Shown here: piece by piece, positions 10,964 to 18,981 of the stretch | How positions within the stretch are numbered: the first letter of the stretch is position 1 | Layout of the letters: every line of letters begins with the position of its first letter | Assembly: GCA_900541585.1 (NCBI GenBank) | Contig: UQKD01000005.1 | Location: 62,001 to 126,000, forward strand | DNA from: an uncultured Alistipes sp. | GTDB taxonomy: Bacteria; Bacteroidota; Bacteroidia; Bacteroidales; Rikenellaceae | Direction of reading: 5' to 3' | Length of the DNA stretch: 64,000 nucleotides | The notes under the pieces: model-generated | Told to the model about the DNA's origin: nothing | What the model saw: only the letters and a program-made list of their open reading frames with translations | The model's database searches: none | Program-made: the position numbers and the translations under genes

Positions 10964-11224
10964 TTACTCGCTGAGCGGGGAAACGCTTACGTAAGATTTT
11001 CCTTCGCTCTTCTTGCAGAATTCTACCGTTCCGTCTACGAGTGCGAAGAGCGTGTGGTCCTTGCCCATGCCTACGTTTTCACCGGCGTTGTGCACCGTGC
11101 CGCGCTGGCGAACGATGATGTTGCCCGCCTTTGCGAACTGACCGCCGAACAGTTTGATGCCGAGCCGCTTGCTTTCCGACTCGCGGCCGTTCTTCGAACT
11201 ACCTACACCTTTCTTGTGTGCCAT
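10964..11224 (-). CDS. rpmA: 50S ribosomal protein L27
   Basis: 86 aa, the normal length. It begins [22 protein letters not shown], quoted in part as [14 protein letters not shown], the highly conserved L27 N-terminus that reaches toward the peptidyl transferase centre. It also has the [16 protein letters not shown] block and the [12 protein letters not shown] motif. No N-terminal propeptide of the Firmicutes type is present. It lies 20 bases after rplU on the same strand, the usual rplU-rpmA order, and ends just before the bidirectional terminator at 10914-10946. Confidence 0.98.
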   Translation of the reverse strand: MAHKKGVGSSKNGRESESKRLGIKLFGGQFAKAGNIIVRQRGTVHNAGENVGMGKDHTLFALVDGTVEFCKKSEGKSYVSVSPLSE

Positions 11225-11244
11225 GTTGATTCAGTTTTTAAAGG

Positions 11245-11556
11245 TTATGCAACGATTTCCTCGACGAGAATCTGCGTCAGGTACTGGCGGTGTCCGTTGC
11301 ACTTCTGGTAGCCCGTGCGACGTTTCTTTTTGAACACCAGAACCTTGTCATCCTTCAGATGCTTCAGGATCTTGCACTTCACTGCGGCGCCTTTCACTAC
11401 AGGTGCGCCGACTTTAACCTGACCGTCGTTGTCTGTGAGCAGGACTTTGTCGAAACTTACGGACGAATTTTCTTCGCCCTGAAGACGGTGGACATAAAGT
11501 TTCCGACCTTTTTCAGCTTTAAATTGCTGACCTGCAATCTCTACTATAACGTACAT
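11245..11556 (-). CDS. rplU: 50S ribosomal protein L21
   Basis: 103 aa, the usual length. It begins [17 protein letters not shown], contains [14 protein letters not shown] and ends with the conserved [15 protein letters not shown] region that binds 23S rRNA. It is the first gene of the rplU-rpmA operon. The promoter on the minus strand is TATATTTG at 11594-11601 with a GTTG-type -33, leaving a leader of about 30 bases. Confidence 0.98.
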   Translation of the reverse strand: MYVIVEIAGQQFKAEKGRKLYVHRLQGEENSSVSFDKVLLTDNDGQVKVGAPVVKGAAVKCKILKHLKDDKVLVFKKKRRTGYQKCNGHRQYLTQILVEEIVA

Positions 11557-11593
11557 TTAAGTCGATTATGTATTTGAACATAAATTCGGAGTG

Positions 11594-11624
11594 CAAATAT
11601 ACGCATATTTATCTTATAAACAAC
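11594..11624 (-). promoter_or_regulatory. Promoter of rplU-rpmA
   Basis: Minus strand: GTTG (11621-11624), 19 bases, TATATTTG (11594-11601). Confidence 0.6.
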
Positions 11625-11710
11625 ACAACCTGCAATTTTTTTTTGTCCCGGCGCGCCTCTGGCACGGTTTTGGGCGCGGCAGACGCTGCCGGCAAAGCCG
11701 GCGGAAGGAC

Positions 11711-12079
11711 ATGCACCGAATATTGATTGTTTCCGACGAGGAGTTCCTGCGCGACGTGATCCGGCTTTCGCTCGCCGACATGCAGGCCGACGTGCGTTGC
11801 GCATCGGACGTATCCGACATGCAGCGCATGGCCCGGCGCATGCTGTTCGATCTGGTGATTGTCGTGGGGACTTCGGCCTTCTTCTCGGGCTGCGACGTGG
11901 TGCGCACGCTGCGCCCCGCCGGCCTCAAACGGCCGCTGGTCTATGTCGTGGCGTGGCAGCACGCCGAACAGACCGTGCTGAGCCTGCTGGAGTGCGGCGT
12001 CGACCAGTACATGACCTTTCCCGTAAGCCTCCAGCGATTGCGGACGAAGATCGCCAACGCCTTGAACCGACAGTTATGA
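11711..12079 (+). CDS. Degenerate receiver-domain protein (pseudo-response regulator)
   Basis: 122 aa with a CheY-like receiver fold and no output domain. The N-terminal acidic patch is present (ILIVSDEEFLRDV), but the phosphoacceptor position reads LVIVVGTSAFF instead of a strand ending in Asp. The Thr/Ser switch strand is YVVAWQHAE, with Ala at the switch position, and the conserved Lys before the last proline is Phe (TFPVS). Phosphorylation is therefore not expected; it probably acts as a binding module. Its stop overlaps the ATG of the next gene (ATGA, 12076-12079), the first of three such couplings. Upstream in-frame sequence is low quality, so ATG 11711 is preferred. No clear promoter was found. 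Confidence 0.75.
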   Translation: MHRILIVSDEEFLRDVIRLSLADMQADVRCASDVSDMQRMARRMLFDLVIVVGTSAFFSGCDVVRTLRPAGLKRPLVYVVAWQHAEQTVLSLLECGVDQYMTFPVSLQRLRTKIANALNRQL

Positions 12080-13020
12080 CCGAAACGCTTCTGATTCTCT
12101 ATACGGCGCTTGCGGCGGCCGGGACATTCGTCCTGCTGTCGCTGCTCGGCGCGGCCGGACTCCGCGCCCGGAGGCGGCGCAGCCGCGACGCCGTTCTGCG
12201 CACGAAATACCTGCGTATCGTGATGCTTTACCTGCTCGCAGGCGAGGGGCCTGCGCCGCGTTTTCCCATGATCCGCCGCGTCGGCGCCCGGCTGCTTCTC
12301 GCCGAGACCATCGCCGGACTGGCCGACGTCACCTACGGACTGGACGCCGCGCCCCTGCGGCGCATCGTCGCGGAGTACGGACTCGATGACTGGCTGCTCC
12401 GCCGCACGGCCCGCTCCCGGGCCTACCGCCGGGCGCGCTGCCTGCTGCTGCTCTCGCGCCTGCCCGCCGGCGCTGCGGCGGGGGAGCGCGCCGCGCGTTA
12501 TGCCGCGAGCCGCAACCGTTACGTGCGTTTCCAGTCGCTGATGGTGCGGCTTGCCGCCGACCCTTCGACGGCCCTGCGGCTGATGGCCGAATACCCCGAT
12601 CCCTTTTCGGCCTGCGAAGTGGGGGAGATCATGGCCGTCCTGCGGCGCGGAATGCTGCCGATCGCCTACGAACCCCTCATCGGGTCGCCGAGCCGCAACC
12701 TGCGGATCGTGGGGCTGAACATCGTGCGGCAGTTCGGTATCGAGGAGGCCGAGCGGCTCCTGCTGCGCATCGTGTCCGGGGACGAAAACCCGGAGCTGGT
12801 GCGCGAGGCGCTCTATACGCTCTGCGCCCTGCGCCGTCCGCTGACGCGGCGGGCCGTTTCCGGGCGGCTGTCGGCCATGTCCCCCGCCGAACGCAAGGCC
12901 CTGCTGCGCTACGTCGTCGCCGAGGGTTATTCCCCGGGACCGCTCCGGCGGCTGCTCGACGAGCGCGAGCGGCCCTATTGCGAATCGCTCGTGCAAACCT
13001 ATAAACGCAGCCTGGCATGA
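12076..13020 (+). CDS. HEAT-like repeat protein with N-terminal membrane anchor
   Basis: 314 aa. One N-terminal hydrophobic helix (about residues 5-28) is followed by an Arg-rich stop-transfer segment (RARRRRSR), so the rest should be cytoplasmic. The body is almost entirely helical with paired amphipathic helices typical of HEAT/ARM scaffolds, for example the NLRIVGLNIVRQFG and VREALYTLCALRR units. No catalytic motif is seen. It is coupled at both ends: ATGA overlap with the degenerate receiver gene upstream and with the glycosyltransferase-like gene downstream (13017-13020). Together they look like a small complex at the inner membrane face. Confidence 0.75.
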   Translation: MTETLLILYTALAAAGTFVLLSLLGAAGLRARRRRSRDAVLRTKYLRIVMLYLLAGEGPAPRFPMIRRVGARLLLAETIAGLADVTYGLDAAPLRRIVAEYGLDDWLLRRTARSRAYRRARCLLLLSRLPAGAAAGERAARYAASRNRYVRFQSLMVRLAADPSTALRLMAEYPDPFSACEVGEIMAVLRRGMLPIAYEPLIGSPSRNLRIVGLNIVRQFGIEEAERLLLRIVSGDENPELVREALYTLCALRRPLTRRAVSGRLSAMSPAERKALLRYVVAEGYSPGPLRRLLDERERPYCESLVQTYKRSLA

Positions 13021-13937
13021 AGCTGATCCTTCTCCTGCTGTTCGCTGCGACGGCGGCATGCGTGGGCGCGCTGCTGCTGCTCATCTCCCGTGCCCGTGAC
13101 AAACGGCTGTTGCTGAACGCCGTGCGCAGGGCTTCCAGCGACGCTCCCGACGGTATCGGCATCTCGGTCCTGTGCAGCGGCGTGACGAATGCGGCGCAGA
13201 TCGAAAATCTCCTCTCCCCCGAATACTCGCGGTACGAGGTGATCGTGGTGCTCGACGCCCGTCGTCACGCCGCGGAATTTGCCGCACTGGTGGCGCGCTA
13301 CCGCATGATCCGTGTCGAGTGGGCCTGTTCGGGCGAACTCGAAGTCTCGGGCGTCCGTGCGCTGGGGCGTTCGCGCAGGCGGTGTTTCCGGCGGCTGGTG
13401 CTCGTCGACCGGGCCTGGGATTCGGAGGCGGGCGATTTCGATGCCGCGGCGTCGGTGGCCGCCTACGACTACCTGCTGCCCGTCCGCACAGGATGCTTCC
13501 TGCTGCCCGGGACCGTCGAGCGGCTCGTCGCCGAACTGGGCGAAGGCCGGCCGGGGAGCCTCGACCTCATACGCTCGCCCCTGGGCGAACCTGCCGCCTT
13601 GTTGAGCCGCGAGGCGGTGGTCGCGGCCGGCGGTTTCGGGATGCGCCCGCTGCGCGGGATTCCCCGCGGCCGGAGGAGGAGGTTGTGGGAACCCCTGCTG
13701 GCCGCGCCGCGCTCCGGGACCCGGATGCCGGGGTGGCTGCGCGGACTGGCTGCGGCGGCGCTTGCCGCGGCCTTCGTCGCCGCTGCGGCAGCGGGGTGGT
13801 GGACAGCCGCCGCCGCACTCGCGACCCTTGCGCTGGTCTGGGCCGGCGGGGAGTATGCCGCGCGGCTTGCGGGCGGCGCGGTCCCTTGGGTCCCGGGCAA
13901 CCTCACGGCATGGAGCCGCCTTTTCAGACATTATTAA
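13017..13937 (+). CDS. Degenerate family-2 glycosyltransferase-like membrane protein
   Basis: 306 aa. An N-terminal membrane helix (residues 3-24) and a hydrophobic C-terminal region (about 243-282) flank a GT2-like Rossmann core. The strand-helix start ISVLCSGVTNAAQIENLL and the strand YEVIVVLDARR mimic the GT2 nucleotide-binding half, and LLPVRTGCFLLPGTVERLV aligns where active enzymes have the DxD motif, which is missing here. Catalysis by the usual mechanism is unlikely. It is translationally coupled to the HEAT-like gene. Related receiver/HEAT/GT2 clusters occur near surface polymer genes in Bacteroidetes (recollection, not verified), so a role in sensing or exporting a polysaccharide is a guess. 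Confidence 0.6.
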   Translation: MKLILLLLFAATAACVGALLLLISRARDKRLLLNAVRRASSDAPDGIGISVLCSGVTNAAQIENLLSPEYSRYEVIVVLDARRHAAEFAALVARYRMIRVEWACSGELEVSGVRALGRSRRRCFRRLVLVDRAWDSEAGDFDAAASVAAYDYLLPVRTGCFLLPGTVERLVAELGEGRPGSLDLIRSPLGEPAALLSREAVVAAGGFGMRPLRGIPRGRRRRLWEPLLAAPRSGTRMPGWLRGLAAAALAAAFVAAAAAGWWTAAAALATLALVWAGGEYAARLAGGAVPWVPGNLTAWSRLFRHY

Positions 13938-13972
13938 GGCACTGAAAATTTTTCGATATCATAAATTCTTGT

Positions 13973-13980
13973 TACCTTTA
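13973..13980 (+). promoter_or_regulatory. Probable -7 box of the cysQ gene
   Basis: TACCTTTA (one mismatch to TAnnTTTG) with a T-rich -33 20 bases upstream (TTTT at 13949-13952). It ends 2 bases before the first ATG at 13983, which argues that translation starts at the second ATG, 14022. Confidence 0.45.
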
Positions 13981-14021
13981 CCATGGCAATAAAAATTACC
14001 GATCCCAAAATACGAGTTACG

Positions 14022-14867
14022 ATGATTAACGACAAGGTGAGAATGTATCTGCTGCCGCCGCTGTTCAATGCGGCAGTCAGAGCCGGAGCCTCGATCATGC
14101 ACGTTTACAAGAATCTCGACGATTACGACATAAGCCTCAAAGACGATAAAACCCCGATCACGCTGGCCGACCGCGTCGCGCACAAGACCATCCGCGAATA
14201 CCTCGGTCCCACACGCATCCCGATCCTTTCGGAGGAGGGTCGGGAGATGGGCTACGACGAACGCCGCAACTGGGAGCTGTACTGGCTGGTCGATCCGCTG
14301 GACGGCACGGTCGAATTTATCAAAGGCAACAACGAATTTACGGTCAACATCGCCCTGATGGAGAACAACGTCTGCATGGGGGCGGTTATTTATGTTCCCT
14401 ATTTCGAAAAGATGTACATTGCGGGCCGCGATTCGGGTTCGTACCTCAAGGAGCATATCGCGCCGGACGCCGCTGCGGAGTATACCTACGACGAGATCGT
14501 CCGCAATTGGACGCCGCTGCCGCTGGCCGGGGAGGCGCACCACGCTCATCCGCGCGTGGCCCTTTCGCGTTCGCACCAGACGCCCGAGACCCGGGAGCAT
14601 GTCGCCCGCCTTCGCGAGCGGCATCCCGACCTGGAGATCGTCGAGCAGGGCAGTTCCTATAAGTTCTGCCTGCTGGCCGAAGGCCGCGTCGACTACTACG
14701 TCCGCACGACGCACACCTACGAGTGGGACACGGCGGCGGGGGAGCTGATTCTCGCCGAGGCCGGCGGCAGCACCCGCACGCTTCCCGACAGCCGGGAACT
14801 GCTCTACAACGAGGAGGACCTCCGCAACCCGTGGTTCGTCTGCCGGTCGAAGTTCTGCAAGCTGTAA
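14022..14867 (+). CDS. cysQ: 3'(2'),5'-bisphosphate nucleotidase
   Basis: 281 aa from ATG 14022. Inositol-monophosphatase superfamily with the Li+-sensitive metal site: PILSEEGRE (residues 67-74), DPLDGTVEFIKG (D91, D94, G95, T96) and the C-terminal EWDTAAGELIL with the third Asp. The enzyme hydrolyses PAP/PAPS-type 3'-phosphoadenosines in the cytoplasm, keeping sulfate assimilation and RNA turnover going. An earlier in-frame ATG at 13983 would add 13 residues (MAIKITDPKIRVT), but it lies next to the -7 box and most homologues begin near the later methionine. A strong hairpin at 14866 ends the transcript. Confidence 0.93.
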   Translation: MINDKVRMYLLPPLFNAAVRAGASIMHVYKNLDDYDISLKDDKTPITLADRVAHKTIREYLGPTRIPILSEEGREMGYDERRNWELYWLVDPLDGTVEFIKGNNEFTVNIALMENNVCMGAVIYVPYFEKMYIAGRDSGSYLKEHIAPDAAAEYTYDEIVRNWTPLPLAGEAHHAHPRVALSRSHQTPETREHVARLRERHPDLEIVEQGSSYKFCLLAEGRVDYYVRTTHTYEWDTAAGELILAEAGGSTRTLPDSRELLYNEEDLRNPWFVCRSKFCKL

Positions 14868-14901
14868 AAAAGTAGAGAGGAGCGCCGCTCCTCTCTATTT
14901 T
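14866..14901. terminator. Bidirectional terminator cysQ / 14895 gene
   Basis: A 12-bp stem TAGAGAGGAGCG / CGCTCCTCTCTA with A-rich and T-rich flanks on either side. Its right arm contains the stop codon of the convergent gene. Confidence 0.8.
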
Positions 14902-15167
14902 CGCTTTTCCGTCCGGGGTTCCTCGATGTCGCAGGCTCCGCAGTTGCCCGAGCAGCCTGCGGGCTGGCTGCCGGAGCAGTCGGCCCCGCCGTCCGCCTCG
15001 CGCGTCTCGTGCACGGCGCATTTGATGCCGAGTTTCTGCATATTCTTATTGGTCGAGATCTCCGAGTCGATGTTGTGACCCTTGATCATCAGCGTGAGGG
15101 ACATGCCCAGTACGAACAGCCCGACGGCGAGGATGGCGCAAAGCAGGACGATTAACCACGTTGGCAT
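14895..15167 (-). CDS. Small Cys-rich single-span membrane protein
   Basis: 90 aa. An N-terminal membrane helix (about residues 4-28, WLIVLLCAILAVGLFVLG) has no cleavage site. A soluble tail carries five cysteines, including a CSGNCGAC cluster of CxxxCxxC form preceded by a Cys near residue 64. The tail sequence is otherwise Gly/Glu rich. The cluster could hold an Fe-S centre or zinc. It is transcribed from one half of a symmetrical divergent promoter shared with trkA, and its stop codon lies inside the bidirectional terminator. I do not recognise a named family; co-regulation with potassium uptake is suggested only by the shared promoter. Confidence 0.75.
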   Translation of the reverse strand: MPTWLIVLLCAILAVGLFVLGMSLTLMIKGHNIDSEISTNKNMQKLGIKCAVHETREADGGADCSGSQPAGCSGNCGACDIEEPRTEKRK

Positions 15168-15194
15168 AGGATTCCGTTTTTTTACTACCCGAAA

Positions 15195-15242
15195 TTTGGG
15201 GTTTCGGGGACAAATGTATACATTTGTAAGATAAATTGCAAA
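15195..15242. promoter_or_regulatory. Symmetrical divergent promoter, trkA / 14895 gene
   Basis: Plus strand: TTTG (15195-15198), 20 bases, TACATTTG (15219-15226). Minus strand: TTTG (15239-15242), 20 bases, TACATTTG (15211-15218). The two -7 boxes abut to form a perfect 16-bp palindrome (15211-15226), and each promoter is an exact consensus match. Because the two sites overlap, two polymerases cannot bind at once. Confidence 0.85.
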
Positions 15243-15297
15243 AATGTTGCCCGAATGTTCCGGGCCGACATATTGTGCTGACTAAACAGACGCAACT

Positions 15298-16638
15298 ATG
15301 AAAATCGTGATAGCGGGTGCCGGCGAGATGGGCAGTCACCTGGCCCGGATGCTCAGCGGCAACGGCCACGACATCACCATCATCGACAGCGACCAGAAAC
15401 TGCTCTCCGAGGTGGGCAGCCTGGCCGACGTGATCACCGTCGAGGGCGACTCGACGACCTTCGCCGTGCTGCGCAAGGCTTCGGTGCGCAAGTGCGACCT
15501 GTTCATCGCCGTCAACCACGAGGAGAACGACAACGTCGTGGCGGCGATGCTGGCCAAGAAGCTCGGCGCGCGGAAATCCATCGCCCGCATCGACAACAAC
15601 GAATACCTCGAACCCAACAACAAGGAGATGTTCATCGACATGGGCATCGACTACCTGTTCTACCCCGAGAAGGTGGCGGCCCGCGAGGTGATCAACCTGC
15701 TGGGACACACCTCGACCACGGAGTACGTCGATTTTTCGAGCGGCAAGCTTTCGCTCGTGGTTTTCCGCCTCGAACCGGCCTCGCCGCTGGTGGGGGAGGT
15801 GCTCACGGGTTTCGACGACGACCAGGCTCCGTTGAGCTACCGCACGGTGGCCATCACGCGCGGCGGGCAGACGATCATTCCGCGCGAGGGCGAACAGTTC
15901 ATGGAGGGCGACGTGATCTACGTCATCGCCCGCCAGGACGCCGTGCGTGAGGTGATGGAGTTTTCGGGCCAGTCGAACATCGAGATCAAGAACATGATGA
16001 TCCTCGGCGGTTCGCGCATCGGCATCCGCATCGCCACCGAGCTGCAGGACGAGGTGAACATCAAACTGATCGACTATAACGCCGAGAAGGCCTACCGGCT
16101 GGCCGAGACGCTCGACAAGACGCTGATCATCAACGAGGACGGCCGCAACACCGAGGCGATGATGGAGGAGGGGCTTTCGAACATGGACGCCTTCGTGGCC
16201 GTGACGGGGCGCAGCGAGACCAACATCCTGGCGGCGATGCTGGCCAAGCGCATGGGGGTCAAGAAGGTGATCGCCGAGGTCGAGAATCTCAATTACATTA
16301 ACCTCGCCGAGTCGATCGGCATCGACACGATCATCAACAAGAAGCTGGTGACCGCGTCGAACATTTTCCGCTTCACGATGTCGACCGACGTGCAGGCCAT
16401 CAAGTGCCTGACGGGGAGCGACGCCGAGGTGCTGGAATTCATCGTCAAGCCCAACTCCCCGGCCACGAAGGCGCGGATCAAGGACCTCGGGCTGCCGGAG
16501 GATACGATCATCGGCGGCATCGTCCGCGGCGACAAGGTTTTCATCGCCGTCGACAACATGGAAATAATCCCCTACGACCGTGTGGTGGTCTTCGCCATGC
16601 CGGGTTCGGTGGGGAAGGTGGGGTATTATTTTAATTAG
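15298..16638 (+). CDS. trkA: Trk system potassium uptake protein TrkA
   Basis: 446 aa with the doubled RCK architecture: Rossmann 1 (GAGEMGSHLA at residues 7-16) with TrkA-C, then Rossmann 2 (GGSRIGIRIATEL near 238) with a second TrkA-C. It is the peripheral NAD(H)/nucleotide-binding gating subunit of the Trk K+ channel. No trkH is visible in the window; the gene 4 bases downstream is a GH3-like protein. The exact-consensus divergent promoter at 15219-15226 leaves a leader of about 65 bases. The length is normal for two-module TrkA. Confidence 0.96.
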   Translation: MKIVIAGAGEMGSHLARMLSGNGHDITIIDSDQKLLSEVGSLADVITVEGDSTTFAVLRKASVRKCDLFIAVNHEENDNVVAAMLAKKLGARKSIARIDNNEYLEPNNKEMFIDMGIDYLFYPEKVAAREVINLLGHTSTTEYVDFSSGKLSLVVFRLEPASPLVGEVLTGFDDDQAPLSYRTVAITRGGQTIIPREGEQFMEGDVIYVIARQDAVREVMEFSGQSNIEIKNMMILGGSRIGIRIATELQDEVNIKLIDYNAEKAYRLAETLDKTLIINEDGRNTEAMMEEGLSNMDAFVAVTGRSETNILAAMLAKRMGVKKVIAEVENLNYINLAESIGIDTIINKKLVTASNIFRFTMSTDVQAIKCLTGSDAEVLEFIVKPNSPATKARIKDLGLPEDTIIGGIVRGDKVFIAVDNMEIIPYDRVVVFAMPGSVGKVGYYFN

Positions 16639-16642
16639 CGTA

Positions 16643-18106
16643 ATGTCCTTTCGAAACATACTTCTCAAAGCCTGGTTCTCGCAGCGCGAGCGGGCCATCG
16701 ACCGTTTTCGCCGCCGTCCTGCCGAGACGCAGGCGCGGATGTTCCGGCAGCTGCTGCGCCGGGGGCGCTTCACGGAGTTCGGCGACCGCTACGATTTGCG
16801 GCACATCCGTTCGGTGGAGCGGTTCCAGTCGCAGGTGGAGACGTTCGACTACGAGACCTTCAAGCCCTATATCGAACGGATGATGGAGGGCGTGCGGAGC
16901 GTCACGGCCCCGGGGCGTGTGTCGCTGTTCGCCCGTTCGTCGGGCACGACTTCCGACAGGAGCAAATACATCCCCGTGACGATGGAGTCGCTGTGGTGGA
17001 ACCATACGCTGGGCATGCGCGACGTGGCGACGGTCTTTTCGGCCAACAACCCCAGGACCCGTGTCTTCGAGGGCAAGACCCTGACGCTCGGCGGCTCGTG
17101 CAGCCGCGAGGGTCGCAACCTGGTCGGGGACCTTTCGGCGCTGCTGATCCACGAGACGACCTTCTGGAGCGGGTGGTTCCGGGCGCCGAAGGTCGAGACG
17201 GCGATCATCCCCGATTTCGATGAGAAATGCGCCGCCATCTGCCGCGAATGCGTCGGCGAACCGATCACGGCCTTTGCGGGCGTTCCGTCGTGGAACCTCG
17301 CGCTGATGCGCCGGGTGCTGGAGTATACGGGTAAGAAAAATCTGCTGGAGGTGTGGCCCGGGCTGGAGATGTTCGCCCACGGGGGCGTGGAGTTTGCGCC
17401 CTACCGGACGACGTTCGAGGAGCTGATTCCTTCGGAGAGGATGAAATACATGGAGACCTATAACGCGTCGGAGGGATTTTTCGCCATGGCCGACGATCCG
17501 TCGCGCAGCGACATGCTGCTGATGCTGGATTACGGGACCTTCTTCGAGTTCCGCAGCGGGACGCAGATCGTGCCGCTCGAAGGCGTGGAGTGCGGAAAGG
17601 TCTACGCCGTGCTGATCACGTCGAACAACGGCCTGTGGCGTTACGAGATCGGCGACACGGTGGAATTTACCTCGACGAACCCCTACCGCATCCGCTTTGC
17701 GGGGCGCACACGGCAGTATATCAACGTTTTCGGCGAGGAACTGATCGTCGACAACGCCGAACGCGCGCTGCTGGCCGCCTGCCGGAAGACGGGGGCCGTC
17801 GTGAGCGAATACAGCGTCGCGCCGTGCTACATGTCGCTCCGCGAACGGGGCGCACACGAATGGATCGTGGAGTTCGAACGCGAGCCGGACAGCCTCGAAC
17901 GCTTCGCCGGGACGCTCGACGGGGAGCTGCGGGCCGTCAATTCGGACTACGACGCCAAGCGGCGGACCACGCTCGAACGCCAGCGCCTGACGGTCGTGGA
18001 GCGCGGGCGGTTCCTCGCGTGGATGCGCGCGCGCGGTAAGAACAAGGTTCCGCGGCTGGTCAACGACCGCCGTGTGGCCGACGACATTTTGAAAGTTGAA
18101 AGTTGA
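16643..18106 (+). CDS. GH3 auxin-responsive promoter family protein (acyl-adenylate ligase fold)
   Basis: 487 aa. It belongs to the GH3 branch of the adenylate-forming superfamily: nucleotide-binding loop LFARSSGTTSDRSKYIPV (residues around 92-110), the middle motif MKYMETYNASEGFFA, and LWRYEIGDTVEF followed by the hinge RFAGRTRQYINVFGEEL. Plant GH3 enzymes join amino acids to hormone acids through an acyl-AMP; the substrate in Bacteroidetes is not known. It starts 4 bases after the trkA stop and is likely co-transcribed. The ATG at 16643 gives the normal N-terminus (MSFRNILLKAWF); the longer in-frame extension overlaps trkA and is rejected. Function is confident at family level only. Confidence 0.92.
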   Translation: MSFRNILLKAWFSQRERAIDRFRRRPAETQARMFRQLLRRGRFTEFGDRYDLRHIRSVERFQSQVETFDYETFKPYIERMMEGVRSVTAPGRVSLFARSSGTTSDRSKYIPVTMESLWWNHTLGMRDVATVFSANNPRTRVFEGKTLTLGGSCSREGRNLVGDLSALLIHETTFWSGWFRAPKVETAIIPDFDEKCAAICRECVGEPITAFAGVPSWNLALMRRVLEYTGKKNLLEVWPGLEMFAHGGVEFAPYRTTFEELIPSERMKYMETYNASEGFFAMADDPSRSDMLLMLDYGTFFEFRSGTQIVPLEGVECGKVYAVLITSNNGLWRYEIGDTVEFTSTNPYRIRFAGRTRQYINVFGEELIVDNAERALLAACRKTGAVVSEYSVAPCYMSLRERGAHEWIVEFEREPDSLERFAGTLDGELRAVNSDYDAKRRTTLERQRLTVVERGRFLAWMRARGKNKVPRLVNDRRVADDILKVES

Positions 18107-18179
18107 AAATTTCGGCAGACTTTTCCGCCCGCATTTCGGTCGAAATCCCGGCCGCGCTGCGACAAGTCCTCTCCGAGGG

Positions 18180-18363
18180 CCGTTTAAGAAACGGCTTTTG
18201 GGAATGGAAGCGTGGAATTGAGTCCGAGTGCAGTAGCCTTACATCGCCCCTGAATCCCGGCTTTTAGCCGGGGAGGGTCAGACCTGTAGACGACGCCGGA
18301 GGCGGCGGGCATACAAGGGTCGGAGGCGAGAAAACGATTGAAAATATAAAACCCTATACCACT
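18180..18363. repeat. Intergenic element, copy A of a dispersed repeat
   Basis: It shares ordered blocks with the region at 21075-21305: GTTTAAGA (18182-18189), TTGAGtCCGAGTGC (18218-18231), a CTTAC-GCCC block just after, and an AAAACGAT/ATATAAA end right before the next start codon. It also contains a CCCGGC/GCCGGG hairpin (18256-18272). It lies between the GH3-like and deoxynucleoside kinase genes. It may hold the promoter of the downstream gene, but no consensus -7 box is seen. Confidence 0.4.
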
Positions 18364-18978
18364 ATGTACATAGCCATAGCCGGAAATATCGGGAGCGGCA
18401 AGACGACGCTTACCCAGATCCTTACGAAGCGTTACGACGCCAAGTGCTACCTCGAGGAGTGCGACAACCCCTATATCGGCGACTTCTACGAGGACATGAA
18501 CCGCTGGGCGTTCAACCTTCAGATTTCGTTCCTTGGGAGCCGCATCCAGCAGACGATGGACATGATCTCCGGCTGCAAGTCGGGGGTGATTTTCCAGGAC
18601 CGCACGATCTACGAGGATGCGCACATCTTCGCCGACAACCTGCATGAAATGGGGCTGATGGCCACGCGCGACATCGAGACCTACATGAAGATTTTCCGGC
18701 TGGTGACGACGCTCATCCCCAAACCCGACCTGCTGATCTACCTCAAGGCGAGCGTTCCGACGCTCATTTCGCAGATCCGCAAGCGCGGCCGCGAGTACGA
18801 GATGAACATCGACGAACTGTACCTCAAGCGGCTGAACAACAAATACAACCACTGGATCGACAACATCTACGAGGGCGAGGTGCTCGTCGTGGACAAGGAC
18901 CACGAGGATTTCGTCTCGAACCCCGCGGTGCTGGAACGGATCTGCGCGCGTCTCGACGCGCTCAAAGCCAGGGAATAG
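18364..18978 (+). CDS. Deoxynucleoside kinase
   Basis: 204 aa, dNK/dGK-dAK family. P-loop GNIGSGKTT (residues 7-15), the QDRTIYED block corresponding to the ERS/DRS catalytic motif, and the C-terminal lid RKRGREYEMNIDELYL that closes on ATP. The enzyme phosphorylates deoxyribonucleosides with ATP for salvage in the cytoplasm; the nucleoside preference (dG/dA or dC) cannot be read from sequence by eye. Its stop is followed 3 bases later by the rsmF-like ATG, and a MerR-like gene follows that, so the three form an operon. Confidence 0.93.
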   Translation: MYIAIAGNIGSGKTTLTQILTKRYDAKCYLEECDNPYIGDFYEDMNRWAFNLQISFLGSRIQQTMDMISGCKSGVIFQDRTIYEDAHIFADNLHEMGLMATRDIETYMKIFRLVTTLIPKPDLLIYLKASVPTLISQIRKRGREYEMNIDELYLKRLNNKYNHWIDNIYEGEVLVVDKDHEDFVSNPAVLERICARLDALKARE

Positions 18979-18981
18979 CGC

